Positions 34,801 through 45,074 of a stretch of 64,000 nucleotides of DNA are shown here, one piece after another. The notes beneath the pieces are model-generated. The model was not told the origin of the DNA and did not search any database. It worked only from the letters and a program-made list of their open reading frames with translations. Position 1 is the first letter of the stretch, and every line of letters begins with the position of its first letter. The translations under genes and the position numbers were made by a program. This stretch comes from Doryteuthis pealeii (Eukaryota; Mollusca; Cephalopoda; Myopsida; Loliginidae): assembly GCA_023376005.1 (NCBI GenBank), contig CM042145.1, forward strand, positions 101,024,040 to 101,088,039. The letters run 5' to 3'.

Positions 34801-34937
34801 CTCTGAATTCTTCTCATTCTACTTCTATTGTAAGCATATCCCCAGTATTGATTTTTATCGAGACAGAAACTGCCATTTATGTAGTAGATAACCATTAATT
34901 TCTTTTAATAGTATTTCCTTTCAGTTTTATAACAAAA

Positions 34938-35579
34938 TCTTATTATAATGGAGATTGTGGGTTTGTATGTCTGTAACCGAAACTATATTACTATTCAATT
35001 CACAATTCCCTTTGTTATTTACATCACATTCTCCATGATTTTATTTTTATTTAAACCTCAATTATTAGTAAAATTGTTTTACATCATTAAGACTGTTAAC
35101 AATATCTACATACTAATAACATGCAATTATATTTATATATTCAACGAAATAGCGGTTTACAGTGTGAATGGGAAGGCTAATTTGTATATTGATCTTAAAA
35201 AATTTGATTTTAATAAATATATGTTTAATATTATTGATTTCTAATTGTTTGGTTTTATCTTAATAAATATGAGCAAAAAATCTCGGGGATAAATCTTAAC
35301 AGAAATCTATTAACATAAAGAAATAACTGTAATTTTATTCTTTTCTTCCTATTTTAACAAAATAGTTAAATTAGGAAATTTACCACTGAAAGACGGGAGT
35401 AAGGGAAAATGGTGGAACAGTTAGTTTCAAAGTTGTTCTATTTTCCGATTATACCCCCTCTGTTCCAAATATTTTTATCTGAATTTTTATTCAGTTTCAT
35501 TAGCCTTTCTAATTTAACATGATATTTTATTATATTAAAACTTAAATACTTGCACCCGGAGGGTGCATATATTTGCTAG
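34938..35579 (+). mobile_element. Helitron-like element HelB, both ends intact
   Basis: Starts TCTTATTATAATGGAG after A (34937), ends with the hairpin TGCACCCGGAGGGTGCA, seven or eight bases, then CTAG followed by T (35580). 642 bp, non-autonomous. The 98-codon frame inside (34948-35244) has no Rep or helicase similarity and looks fortuitous. Confidence 0.88.
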
Positions 35580-35702
35580 TGGAAATAATAAAGGATAAGT
35601 TCTTGGTGAGATTTGAACTAACATCCTTTTTGCTTCTTGGAAATCTGGTTAAAGCCACCAGCTGCTTTAACTAACTTAGTGTCCTGGGGGGGTGGGGGGT
35701 GA

Positions 35703-35935
35703 AGTTGTCAGGGTGGCCTAAAGACAGTATCAGCAAGAGAGTCTATACCCTTTTCACTGGCACTAGACCAAAGAGATTGTTCTTTTGGTGTCTGAGGCAG
35801 AGAGTGCCACACCTACCATTAGCTCCTCACTTTACTGCACAGATCCATGTGCTACTCATATGCTGAGTTGGCGATGGCCGGTATCAAACTAGAAACCTTA
35901 TAGTTCCTAGTTGGACACTCTACCAACTGAGCTAA
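35703..35935 (-). mobile_element. tRNA-derived SINE, family A, diverged
   Basis: Body with inverse B box (ggtatcaaactagaaacc) and ctaccaactgagcta. No tail. Confidence 0.78.
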
Positions 35936-35937
35936 GC

Positions 35938-36082
35938 ATTGAGGTTCCAATTCTGGAGCTTTGGGCATTGCCATTACTCCCATGTCCACATTGACTCAGA
36001 GTGGCAGCATGGGTTAAAAAACGTATTTGGCATAAAATACCCCAAGGGTTGACATGCCATAAAATCCAACCAACCAACCAAG
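35938..36082 (+). mobile_element. Element E, 5'-truncated copy
   Basis: Matches the last part of element E, ends with tggcataaaatacccc, ttgacatgccataaaatcca and (acca) repeats. Abuts the SINE above. Confidence 0.78.
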
Positions 36083-36254
36083 TTAGGAAGAGCCATTGGT
36101 TGGCAGAAGCCTAAATTTAACCTTTTAAACTCATCCTTTATTTTATTCATAAAATCTCTCTTGGTGCCACCCTTTTTCATTTTTTTTTAACACTAGTAGT
36201 ATTAATAGTGTCTTTAAAAAATTGTCAGTCTATAATTTTTTTTGTTTTTACTAA

Positions 36255-37430
36255 TACAATGGTACCTAGAATTATGAATTGAATTTATTCCACTCGTAAC
36301 TCAATTTTCCCCATTGAAATAAACTAAAATGGTGTTAATTTGTTCAAGCCCTCACCAAAAACACCCTTATTTTTTTTTTTGTTACATTTTTTTAAATAAG
36401 AAAAATAACACTGTATAGTATAAAATCAAAATAAAATAGAATGTAATGAAATATGTGCTGTAATAAGTTTTATGTTTTTAGTAAACTTAACATAAGCATA
36501 TCTGAAGCTCACTTGCACCTCAAATCTTAGCTCACAACACACACACACACACAAAAATAAAAAATAATCAACCAAATGACAGCTCATAACTCAAAAAATT
36601 TGTAAGTTGGGTACTCAAAAGTCAAGGTACCATTAATTACTTTTTATTGTTAATTTTAATTTCCAAGTGTTTTTTTTTTTTTTTTTTTTAATTATTTTTT
36701 ATTATTATATACTCTAGATTTTTCTTTTCTTTCTCAAACTTTTGGTGCCAAAATTATTTAAAATTTTTAATTATTTAAAATTTTTAAAACTTTTTATTGT
36801 TAATTGTAATTTCCAAGTGTGTTTTTTTTTTAATTTTTTTTAATTATTTTTTATTATTATATACTCTAGATTTTTCTTTTCTTTCTCAAACTTTTGGTGC
36901 CAATATCAGATAGACATTTGGACCAATACCAAGAGCAGTCAACAAGAAATTATCTCCGGGGACTCTATACATAGGAAGGATGTTTATATTGTTATTTTTT
37001 TAATTTTTTTTAATTAAATAAACCGTTAGAAGACTAACAACACACACACAAAAAAATAAAAAATAATCAACCAAGTGACAGCTCATAACTCAAATAATTT
37101 GTAAGTTGGGTACTCAAAAGTCAAGGTACCACTGTATATATTTTTATCTTAATTTTTAAAACTTTTTATTGTTAATTGTAATTTCCAAGTGTGTGTTTTT
37201 TTTTTTAATTATTTTTTATTATTATATACTCTAAATTTTTCTTTTCTTTCCCAAACTTTTGGTGCCAATATCAGATAGGTATTCGGACCAATACCAAGAG
37301 CAGTCAACAAGAAATTATCTCTGGGGAGACTATACATAGGAAGGATGTTTATATTGTTATTTTATTTCTTTATTTTTATTTTTTTATTAAATAAACAGTT
37401 AGAATTTGCTGCTGTTAGTCTTCTAACACA
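36255..37430. repeat. MITE plus segmental duplication of about 365 bp
   Basis: 36255-36635 has ends caatggtacctagaa and caaggtaccatt. The block from gctcataactcaa through ggaaggatgtttatattgtt (36580-36990) is repeated at 37080-37360. cttttggtgccaatatcag occurs at 36893 and 37257, giving a period near 364 bp. Confidence 0.78.
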
Positions 37431-37716
37431 ATAATAGGAAAACAATATCTGGAGGGAGAAATTTGTGTTTTGTGAACCCGTCTGGCTGCTGTGTGCTGAC
37501 TCAACTCAAAACTGCACAATATTAGAGTCTGATGCAATGAGAAGATACATCATGTCAAATGGCTACATTACAGATATAGAGTCAGTTTGAGCAAATAAAT
37601 AAACAGAATGTAAAAGGTGAAAGAGAGAATCTCAGTTGTTCCTATTGTAATACAACATCTAAAAAAAAAAAAAATGTTTTGAATAAATAGGTAGAACTAA
37701 CCACCTACATACTTAC

Positions 37717-37809
37717 CAGAAAGGTTCTGAATTACTTTTGGTTTATTTTTCCAAGCCACAAAAACAAGATAAACTGGAATACCACTGGTAATAATCAAGC
37801 AACCAATTC
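37717..37809 (-). CDS. SLC7 transporter, exon e (helix 12)
   Basis: Two bases complete the split glycine, then 30 codons encode IGCLIITSGIPVYLVFVAWK followed by NKPKVIQNLS, with one base left for the next exon. TSGIPVYLVF matches the last transmembrane helix (family pattern G.P.Y...V.W..KP). The acceptor is ctattatag and the donor gtaagt. A hAT remnant lies 120 bp upstream in the intron and the 4.9-kb downstream intron holds several Helitron copies and SINEs. Confidence 0.94.
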
Positions 37810-37932
37810 CTATAATAGAGAAAGAAAGCAATTTAGTATTTCACACTGTTACTACTGTAATGCGTTTTATTCTTAATAAACTTACTGTATTTAACAGATG
37901 CTCCATTAAACACAGTTTAAAAACCACTAAAG

Positions 37933-38397
37933 GAGGGGTTACCAAACTACAGCCCGCAGGCCAGATCCAGCCCATGAAGGCATTTTATCAGGCCTGCCGA
38001 CAGTACTTGAATTTGTTTGTTAAAACGTACGGAACGCAAGATGTTCCCATTGATTTAAAATTAAATATGTTAAGCTTACTAAATTTTCATAGACATGACT
38101 ATCGAACGAAATTGACTGATAAACATTTGAATGCAATTCTCTTGATTGGATGTAGCAATTCTAAACCAAAGATTGACGATATCTTGAAAGGGAAACTTCA
38201 GTTTCACAAATCTCACTAATCCTTTCTGTGATAATGTTTTGAAAATAAATATGTTGGTTAAATTTCTTTTTGTGCATCTTATGCCATGAATATAACATGG
38301 AAAGATAAATTTTGTTTTACATCTTTTTTTTCTCAGATCTTTGCTAGTTATTTTTTTAATTATTTGGCCCACTGTGAAAAAAGTTTGGTGATCCCTG
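37933..38397 (+). mobile_element. hAT remnant with 8-bp target duplication
   Basis: Inverted ends aggggttaccaaacta and agtttggtgatccct, next to cagcccgcaggccagatcc and tttggcccactgtg. Flanked exactly by cactaaag (37925-37932 and 38398-38405). 465 bp; an internally deleted hAT transposon. Confidence 0.92.
38040..38219 (+). pseudogene. hAT transposase C-terminal fragment
   Basis: An open frame ends DYRTKLTDKHLNAILLIGCS, then KPKIDDILKGKLQFHKSH and stop. It matches the C-terminal dimerisation end of hAT transposases of the kind domesticated in ZBED5/GTF2IRD2-like genes (family pattern K.RLTD.HL...LR...S...PDI..L...KQ...SH). The catalytic core is absent, so it cannot be active. Confidence 0.82.
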
Positions 38398-38589
38398 CAC
38401 TAAAGCAACAGCAGGTACTGTAAGTAACTAAAGCCCTTTGTTTATCAAAAAGTATCAGGATCTTTACATCGTTGATGGATGCAAAAAAATACTCAACCAA
38501 ATTTAGTACACACGTGCAGTTTAGTCCTGGGCATGTTTTAGAAAAAAAAGATTTATACGAATCCTTCCAAAAATTTTAGGGGCCAAAAA

Positions 38590-38850
38590 CTCCCTTAACC
38601 AATGATGGATTGTTTTTACATCTCTGCTGTTGCAAATATTAATTTCATATTACCCCCCCCCTCCTAGTATGAAATTACATCACAGGAATTGCATAAGTTT
38701 ATCGATGAGTATTTAAATTATAGTAAAAATCATACATAGAATAAATCTTATCTATTAATGATGTCTATGAAAATCTTATATTTGCCTCAAAACAGCCCAT
38801 GTTATTAGTGCATTTAAAATCCTGCAATGTATCTTATATATCTATGTATC
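38590..38850 (+). mobile_element. Helitron-like HelB-related fragment
   Basis: Homologous to 56590-56775 (caggaattgcataagtttat, cctcaaaacagcccatgtta, aaaatcctgcaatg). Both ends missing. Confidence 0.7.
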
Positions 38851-39162
38851 TAGAAAAGGCTGTTAAAGGAACTCTTAAATTGCAGTTGGTTTAGTAGATA
38901 GATAAACTTTTAAAGTAAGATATGTTTGAATATACGTATACATTAAAATAAGTTTTTTTTTCTCTTCATTTATAGTAGTGACAAGGTGGAAAATTAATTC
39001 TCTTAATTTTAACAAAGAAAATACAGAAGAACTATGTTTTTTGGTATTTTATAAATACAATTGCAAAATTACTTCAATATTGCTATCATTTTTTTATGGC
39101 CAAATCAAACTAGTTTATCTATAAAATAAGGAGTAAAAAATAACCTTGAAATTAAATCTGTT

Positions 39163-39702
39163 AAGTTTGGTTTGTTTTACGGCATATCAACCTCAGTGGG
39201 TCATTTAATGCCGACAAAGTTGTGAAATAAATTTATTCTTCTTAATGCATAATACAATTTTATTTATAAACTCATGCTTTTCTATTCAACCCATAGATGG
39301 CACCCTAACAGGTATTACCACTCTGGGTCAGAGTGGACCAGGGAGCAATGGTGATGAAGGGGTGCTCCACATTCCCCAAACCTCCAGAACTGGAACCTCA
39401 CCATCAGATGGAGTTTAACGTCATTCCCAGGACATGAAGACCCTCAGCCACCGCCTTCTAGCACCCATATGATAAGAAGGATTTCCATAAGGGCAATAGG
39501 GTTGGGGCTTGACGTGGCCTCTCCGACCGCCCATCTAGACCAAGAAAAGCCTAAAGTGGAATATTGCAAGTCATGGACTGCTCAGCCACCTGGGTTCTAT
39601 CCTTAAGCATCACAGGTCGCCAACAGGTGGCCCCATTGAGGGAGTTTTACCCCTCTGCAGAGGTGCAGTCGGTGCATTCTAACGCCCCAGCCGACAGGGC
39701 AC
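39163..39702 (-). mobile_element. Element E with 11-bp target duplication
   Basis: Inverse tail gttttacggcatatcaacct at the left, ccgacagggc at the right, flanked by ttaaatctgtt (39152-39162 and 39703-39713). Lies in the SLC7 intron 50 bp from exon d. Confidence 0.88.
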
Positions 39703-39753
39703 TTAAATCTGTTCAATAAATGAATATATAAAATATAAAAATAAAAGACTTAC

Positions 39754-39838
39754 CGGTCTCAACAGGTTTGGCATATAAAGGCAAAATAATAAGGAAAATG
39801 GAACCAATTGTATAGATGATAGGCCAAATCAAATTCAC
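39754..39838 (-). CDS. SLC7 transporter, exon d (helix 11)
   Basis: Encodes VNLIWPIIYTIGSIFLIILP followed by LYAKPVET and the first base of a glycine codon. Its hydrophobic core and the PVE.G motif align with helix 11 of LAT proteins (for example the PVECGIG stretch of LAT1). The acceptor is ttttccag and the donor gtaagt. It begins in phase 0, directly completing RPIK-VN from exon c, and ends in phase 1. The flanking introns contain element E (39163-39702) and a truncated Helitron (40205-40486). Confidence 0.94.
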
Positions 39839-40204
39839 CTGGAAAAGCAAAGAAGAATTTTTTATCAATACATCTTTATGTACTTTTCTATGAATGGTTT
39901 CAATTAAAAAAATAATAATTATATCTATATAAATACACACACATTTCAACCTGTACTATAATGTGTTGGTGGTGGTGGTCGGGGGTGAAGAGACTTGTAC
40001 CCACAGTGAACCTAACCTATTCCTAAACTAGCATTCCCAGCACTTTCATTGATTTTGGTGGACATTGACGAATTTGGATCTTAATTGGTTCAACTCGCAA
40101 TTTCTTGTGTATTTCCGGTTAAATCATAAAAATATTTATATTCTGACAACATGGTAAAAAAAAGAAGTTAAAATGACAGGATTATTTATATAGGGACTAG
40201 TGAG

Positions 40205-40486
40205 ACTTTTCATTATATTAGTATTATCACTTTTGCATGCTCACCACTACTCTCTTTCTTTCTTATATTTTTTCTGTTTATCATATCCTTTTTCATCCCT
40301 TACTTTCTTTATAATAAAAACAGAATGGTCCAGCTGAGGATATTAAGAAATAAGAATTTGGTGGATAAGCAACACCAGACAATCAGGATTTACATTTTTG
40401 CATTTCATCTGTCTCAATTTTAACCAGAGGGTGTTGCAAGATGATAACGGTCATACAATCTAGACACCCTAGTATTAATATATAGA
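40205..40486 (-). mobile_element. Helitron-like HelA, 3'-truncated
   Basis: The 5' terminus (inverse of TCTATATATTAATACT) ends at 40486. Homology fades at about 40205. Confidence 0.78.
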
Positions 40487-40692
40487 TTAGTCCAAATTTA
40501 GTCACTTTTGAAGCTGTGAAGCTTTTTGTAATGTATTAGCAATGAGAGTCTCACAATTGAGTAGCATCATGTTATTATAACAATAGAATTTCTCATTATT
40601 TTCTGCATGACTGATAAATATATATAAAGTACTATTGTATTTATGTAAATGAGAGAGAGAATGACTGAATGCTGCTGTAGGATATTCCAAAC

Positions 40693-40693
<1 letters not shown>

Positions 40694-40768
<75 letters not shown>
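40694..40768. repeat. (GA)n microsatellite
   Basis: About 75 bp of GA. Confidence 0.95.
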
Positions 40769-40772
<4 letters not shown>

Positions 40773-40795
40773 TAAGATTATACTAAGTAAATAAA

Positions 40796-41008
40796 AAGTA
40801 AAGTCGTCAGTGTGATCTAAAGCCGGTATCAGCCAGACAGTGAGGGAGTCTATCCCCTTTTCACTAGCGCTAGGAGATTGTTTCTGCGTCTGAGGTGGAG
40901 CACGACACCTGTCATCAGCTCCTTACTTTACCGCACAGATCCATGTGCTATTCATATGCTGAGTTGACGAGGGCCGGTATCGAAAAAGGAACCTTGTGGT
41001 TCCTACTT
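40796..41008 (-). mobile_element. tRNA-derived SINE, family A, head lost
   Basis: Tail aaagtaaagtcgtcag, body and inverse B box (ggccggtatcgaaaaagg), then ends in a T run; the A box is missing. Confidence 0.82.
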
Positions 41009-41236
41009 TTTTTTCCCCTTTCTTTAATCTTTTTTTTTTTATGCAATGAGAAAAAACAAAGTTCAGATAAAAATGTCTAGAATGGAGAGAGAGAGAGAGA
41101 AAGAGAGAAAAAAAATAAAAAAAAAATAAAATAAAAAAATAAAATAAATAACAGAATGAGCTGGTTAAACATTGTTCATTCTTTGGATTAATATTAATTC
41201 AAATGGCTTAAAAAAAAAAAATTTTTTTTTTAAAAA

Positions 41237-41691
41237 TCTATATATTAATACAAATGTTTCTTAATTGGACGACCGTTATCATCTTGCAACATCCTCTGAT
41301 TAAAAATGAGACCGTACAAATCGTCCAAGAAGAAATGCAGAAATGTAAATCATGATTATCTGGTGTTGCTTATTCTTATTTCTTATGAATGTTGTCACCT
41401 CAGCTAAATAATGGACCATTCCGGGTTTTTTTCATAAAGAAAGGTAAGAAAAAGGACATACTACACAGAATGAGTAGGGGAAAGATAGAAAGAGGGGTTA
41501 GTGTGCAGAAGCGATAACACAAATCTGTTTCAATCTAACATAATGAAAAGAAGGAAAAAAAGAGTGAGAGAAAGTTAAATCAAGATTATTATACTTTTTA
41601 CTTATTGAACTATTTGCAATAGCTCTTAAGTAAGCATATCATACATAATAATTAAATTATTATACTGTGGTATATCCACAGGTCCTGCTAG
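41237..41691 (+). mobile_element. Helitron-like element HelA, reference copy
   Basis: 455 bp with both ends: TCTATATATTAATAC after A (41236), and the hairpin TGTGGTATATCCACA, seven bases, CTAG, then T (41692). No coding capacity, so mobilised by an unseen autonomous partner. Its polypurine centre (aagatagaaagagggg) is shared by all copies. Confidence 0.9.
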
Positions 41692-41760
41692 TAAATAAAT
41701 AAATTTAGAAAGAAAAAAAAAGAAAAAAAAAGGGGGGTATGATGAAAAAGATTTACAAAC

Positions 41761-41910
41761 CTTGATTGGTCTTTGCCATTCTGGATGAGTATATCGGAAA
41801 TAAAGCAGAGAAGCGACGGACAAGCCAATGGCCATCCAGTTGACAAATGAAACATAATTGATGAGAGCGTACAAATCGGATGATACCAAGTAAAACAAGG
41901 ACAGGGTTCC
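41761..41910 (-). CDS. SLC7 transporter, exon c (helices 9-10)
   Basis: Fifty codons in phase 0 at both ends, starting GTLSLFYLVSSDLYALINYV and ending HPEWQRPIK. This corresponds to helices 9 and 10 plus the conserved RPIKV loop of the LAT family; the V comes from the next exon. The acceptor is ttgcag. The donor reads GTTTGT, weaker than the GTAAGT seen at most other exons of this gene. An intact short Helitron ends about 70 bp away in the downstream intron (41237-41691). The 6.9-kb intron before this exon carries a mariner remnant and a solo LTR. Confidence 0.95.
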
Positions 41911-42174
41911 CTGCAAGGAAAAAAAATATTCAATGTATTAAAAATGCAACGACTGGTATGATAATAAACAAGATAAACGAAACAAGTCATTAATCTTATT
42001 GTATCCAACTTTATCTGAAGAGGAAGTACACATAATACATTAATTAGGACTAGTTCATAAAAACAGACCATAAATTCATCCTATCTGAGTTTTGTAAGTA
42101 TTTTTATTAGATATATCTTCATGTATCCCCATACTAAATTAGATTCATGACAAATTGGTGAAGTAGGGAAACTA

Positions 42175-42462
42175 CTATGAGTGTCGTTATCTCAACTAAA
42201 TAATGGACGATTCCGTTTTTATTATAGAGAAAGAAAGGGAACAAAAAGGACATTCTGCACAGAAAAAATATAATAAGAAAGATAGAGAGAAAGGGGTGAG
42301 TGCACGGAAGTGATAATACTAATCTGTTTCAATCAAAAGAAGGAAAAAAAGGAATGAGAAAGAGTTAAAATCAAAATTATTATACTTTTTACATATTGAA
42401 CTATTTAGCAATAGCTCTTATGTAAACATATCAGACATTGTAATTATTAAATTATCATATTG
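42175..42462 (+). mobile_element. Helitron-like HelA, both ends missing
   Basis: Central HelA body from tgagtgtcgttatctcaact to attattaaattatcat. Confidence 0.78.
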
Positions 42463-42464
42463 AT

Positions 42465-42930
42465 TTAACTCTTCAACCTCTATAGTCCTAGTTAAATGTG
42501 TGGTAAGAGTAAGCCATTTTTTTTATTTTATTTTATTTATTTATTTATTCAACCTTATTTTATGAATGCAGGCATCATTGGGGAAATGAGAAAAGTTTTG
42601 ATAAAAAGTGCCAAAGCCTTGCCAGTTTGCCAAAACATTTTCTCCTTCCCCAATGATACTTGCATCAGAAAAATAAGGTTATTAAATATGATTCATGACA
42701 AATTAATGAGGTAGGGAAACTACTTTGATTTAACTTTTCAACCACTATAGACTTGGTTAAAAGTCGGGTAAGAGTAAACCAAACCTTTTTTCTTTTAGAC
42801 CTTGTTTTTCCAATGCAGGCATCATTGGAAAACAAGAAAGGTTTTGGTAAAAAGGGTCAAAGCCTGGCTAGTTTACCAAAACATCTTATTCCCCAATGAT
42901 ACCTGCATCAGGAAAATAAGGTTAAAAAAG
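42465..42930. repeat. Tandem pair of hairpin units
   Basis: Two units (42465-42712 and 42725-42930) each start gatttaact.ttcaacc and contain an inverted repeat (aatgcaggcatcattgg pairs with ccaatgatacctgcat). Part of a third unit is at 42140-42172. Confidence 0.82.
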
Positions 42931-43157
42931 AAGTTCAGCTTTTGGTTACCTTTATCACACTTTTAACTTTGACTTATTTTAATGTACTCATTCTGCAAAA
43001 TGAAGGAAATGGTCTTATTACTGAATCCATATTTCAGAGACACGTTTTTTTTGTGTGTGTGTGTGTGTGAATGTCTCAGCAGGAAATAAATGATTGTAGT
43101 CTCAAGTTTCCAACTTGTCTTCTCATCATTTCCTGCCTTTTTATTCTACACACTCGA

Positions 43158-43229
43158 CCATAACCTGGGGGTGGGTGGGAGTGATGCTTCCTCATGTTGG
43201 AAGCATCACCCCCACCCCCCAGGTTATGG
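43158..43229. repeat. GC-rich hairpin
   Basis: ccataacctgggggtgggtg and gatgcttcc pair with ggaagcatcacccccaccc and aggttatgg; loop tcatgtt. The right flank (43230-43300) resembles 44912-44970. Confidence 0.88.
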
Positions 43230-43609
43230 CACCAATCAACTTCTGGGTTATGTTGAGTGCAAATTGATTTGGTTACACTTTAGGTGGGGAAACCATTTCA
43301 TGTTTAACCCTTTTGCTGCCACTCTTAAAGTTTTATTACCATTGTGGAAAGTGGATTTACCCCCACAACTTTGGGGAAAAAAAACAAACCCTCTTTATGC
43401 TGCGAGAAGCTGATACACCCTCAGTGACTCCTGAACATCACGGCAACACTCACTGACCCAGCATCAATTTTATTTTTTGGTGGGTAATTAATATCGTTAC
43501 AGGAATGTCCATGAAATTTAATTATGCAGTGAAAGGGTTAAAGGCAACATTGAAATTTATTGTCTATTAATAAGGTAAAAAATAACTGTGTTGTTAATTA
43601 ACAGTGTGA

Positions 43610-43790
43610 TCCTAGGGGGCCATCCCCCCCCAGGTAATACCTGCCCCCTTGATTTAAAGGGGCAGGACTAGGTTTATTGTCCAGTGCCTGAGGTGCCCCC
43701 CTTGTGGGGAAAGCACCCACCATCCCATGAGCTTTGGCTCATGGGTGGCCCCACATTAAACGACCTTGTGTCATATCCACATGTGGGATG
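43610..43790 (-). repeat. Dispersed element D, inverse copy
   Basis: ccagtgcctgaggtgcccc, catgagctttggctcatg and cattaaacgaccttgtgtca match the other copies inversely. Confidence 0.8.
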
Positions 43791-43969
43791 TGAGGTAAAT
43801 ATTCTAATAAGGTTACAATCAAAATAATTTTAGTACGTCTTATTTCCTGTGTTACGTTTAATCAAATGATCAACAATTTAGAACATTTTAGAATATTCTT
43901 ATTAGACTCTCTGACGCCAAAGCTGAGGTTGAGAATCACAGAATTTGACCTCAAGTGAAAAACTGCTTA

Positions 43970-44580
43970 GTCATGGCACGTAGCCGACCTTGCGGAGAAG
44001 AGGCAGGCAAACGAACAACCGATACTACACTTGCCGCTTTACTCACGTACGCCAAACCTACAGAGAGAAAGGTGACGTCATGATTTGGGGGAAGGGAAAG
44101 CGATCCCTAGGAGCAGTTGCAGTTAGTACTCGAGACCCGGTCAGCGAACATCTCGTGGGGGAGGGAAAGAAAAAAATGTTTCCCAAGAAGAAAGTTACCA
44201 TGATCCAGAATGCCACATAAAGAAATAATACCCGGAATAGTCATTAATACAGAAAATGAATCACCCGTAAAAAGATAAGTGCAAATTTCTTTCGTTGCAA
44301 ACATTTGTAAATTGATTTGAAGAAATAATTCCGCCAAATGACATTATAAATCCTAGCCTGTCGGCGTCTGTATCATGATCCTCCCAGCCTACAAATTTGA
44401 ATTAAATGTTATGTTATAAATATATATATGTTGTCTTGTTATTTATTGCCAAGTCTTATATATACCCTCTCATCTTTCTTTGGTATCTCTGATGAAAAGC
44501 GCTGGATAGCGTTGAAACGATAGGTGAACGTAACATGGGCGCTCGTCCTGGGATATAAACGTAACACCTGCTTTTGTTTT
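43970..44580. other. GC-richer block, possible retroelement debris
   Basis: Base composition differs from its surroundings. 44488-44520 reads ctgatgaaaagcgctggata then gcgttgaaacga, a hammerhead-like core. gtaacatgggcgctcgtcct resembles an LTR end followed by an internal start. No protein recognised; the minus-strand frame at 44107-44337 is not convincing. Confidence 0.45.
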
Positions 44581-44586
44581 ACATGC

Positions 44587-44838
44587 TGTTAGGGAGAGTT
44601 ATCTCCCCCTAACGATTCGAACCGGACTCTCAGAGGAGAGGAGGGGGGAAAAGACTGCAGAGCAGATCAGAACCAAGTAGGTGACACATGTGTATCCTAA
44701 CATCAAGCCAGAACTCTAATCCAAATCCATCCACTGTATTCCCTGTCAGTGAAAAATAAATAGAACAAATATTGTTATTGTTAACATATTCTCTGTTTTA
44801 TTATCATTTCTGTATATCCTACATCTCGGGATACAACA
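44587..44838 (+). mobile_element. Solo LTR with CATGC duplication
   Basis: 252 bp beginning TGTTAGGGAG and ending GGATACAACA, flanked exactly by catgc (44582-44586 and 44839-44843). TG...CA ends plus a 5-bp duplication are diagnostic of LTR integration. Contains AATAAA (gaaaaataaatag). Confidence 0.87.
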
Positions 44839-45074
44839 CATGCTCTATAAAAACACATGCTCTATAAACATAATATGTCTTCATCCTCCCTGTTGATCAT
44901 CAATCTCTGGGCCATGTTGGGTGCAAATTGATTTTGTTACACTTGAGGTAGGGAAACCCTTTCATCCTTAAAGGTCACATTAAAATCTATTAACAACTAC
45001 TAAGCTCAAAAAAAAACAAAAAAAAAAAACCTTTTAGTATGTTTTTACCAAATTAAATCAATTCAAATTTAATA

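Larger units (their letters stand above)
37880..38450 (+). mobile_element. 5S-derived SINE fragment, split by a hAT element
   Basis: Right of the hAT copy, caacagcaggtactgtaagt and ccctttgtttatcaaaaa match the 5S SINE. Left of it, gatgctccattaaacac and aaaaccac can be aligned to the 5S part with lower certainty. Confidence 0.6.

Noticed and set aside
34948..35244. 98-codon frame as a gene
   Set aside because: Lies inside Helitron HelB, AT-rich composition, no recognisable domain.
44107..44337. 76-codon minus frame as an SLC7 exon
   Set aside because: Exons b and c already join directly in phase at the expected family position; no homology.
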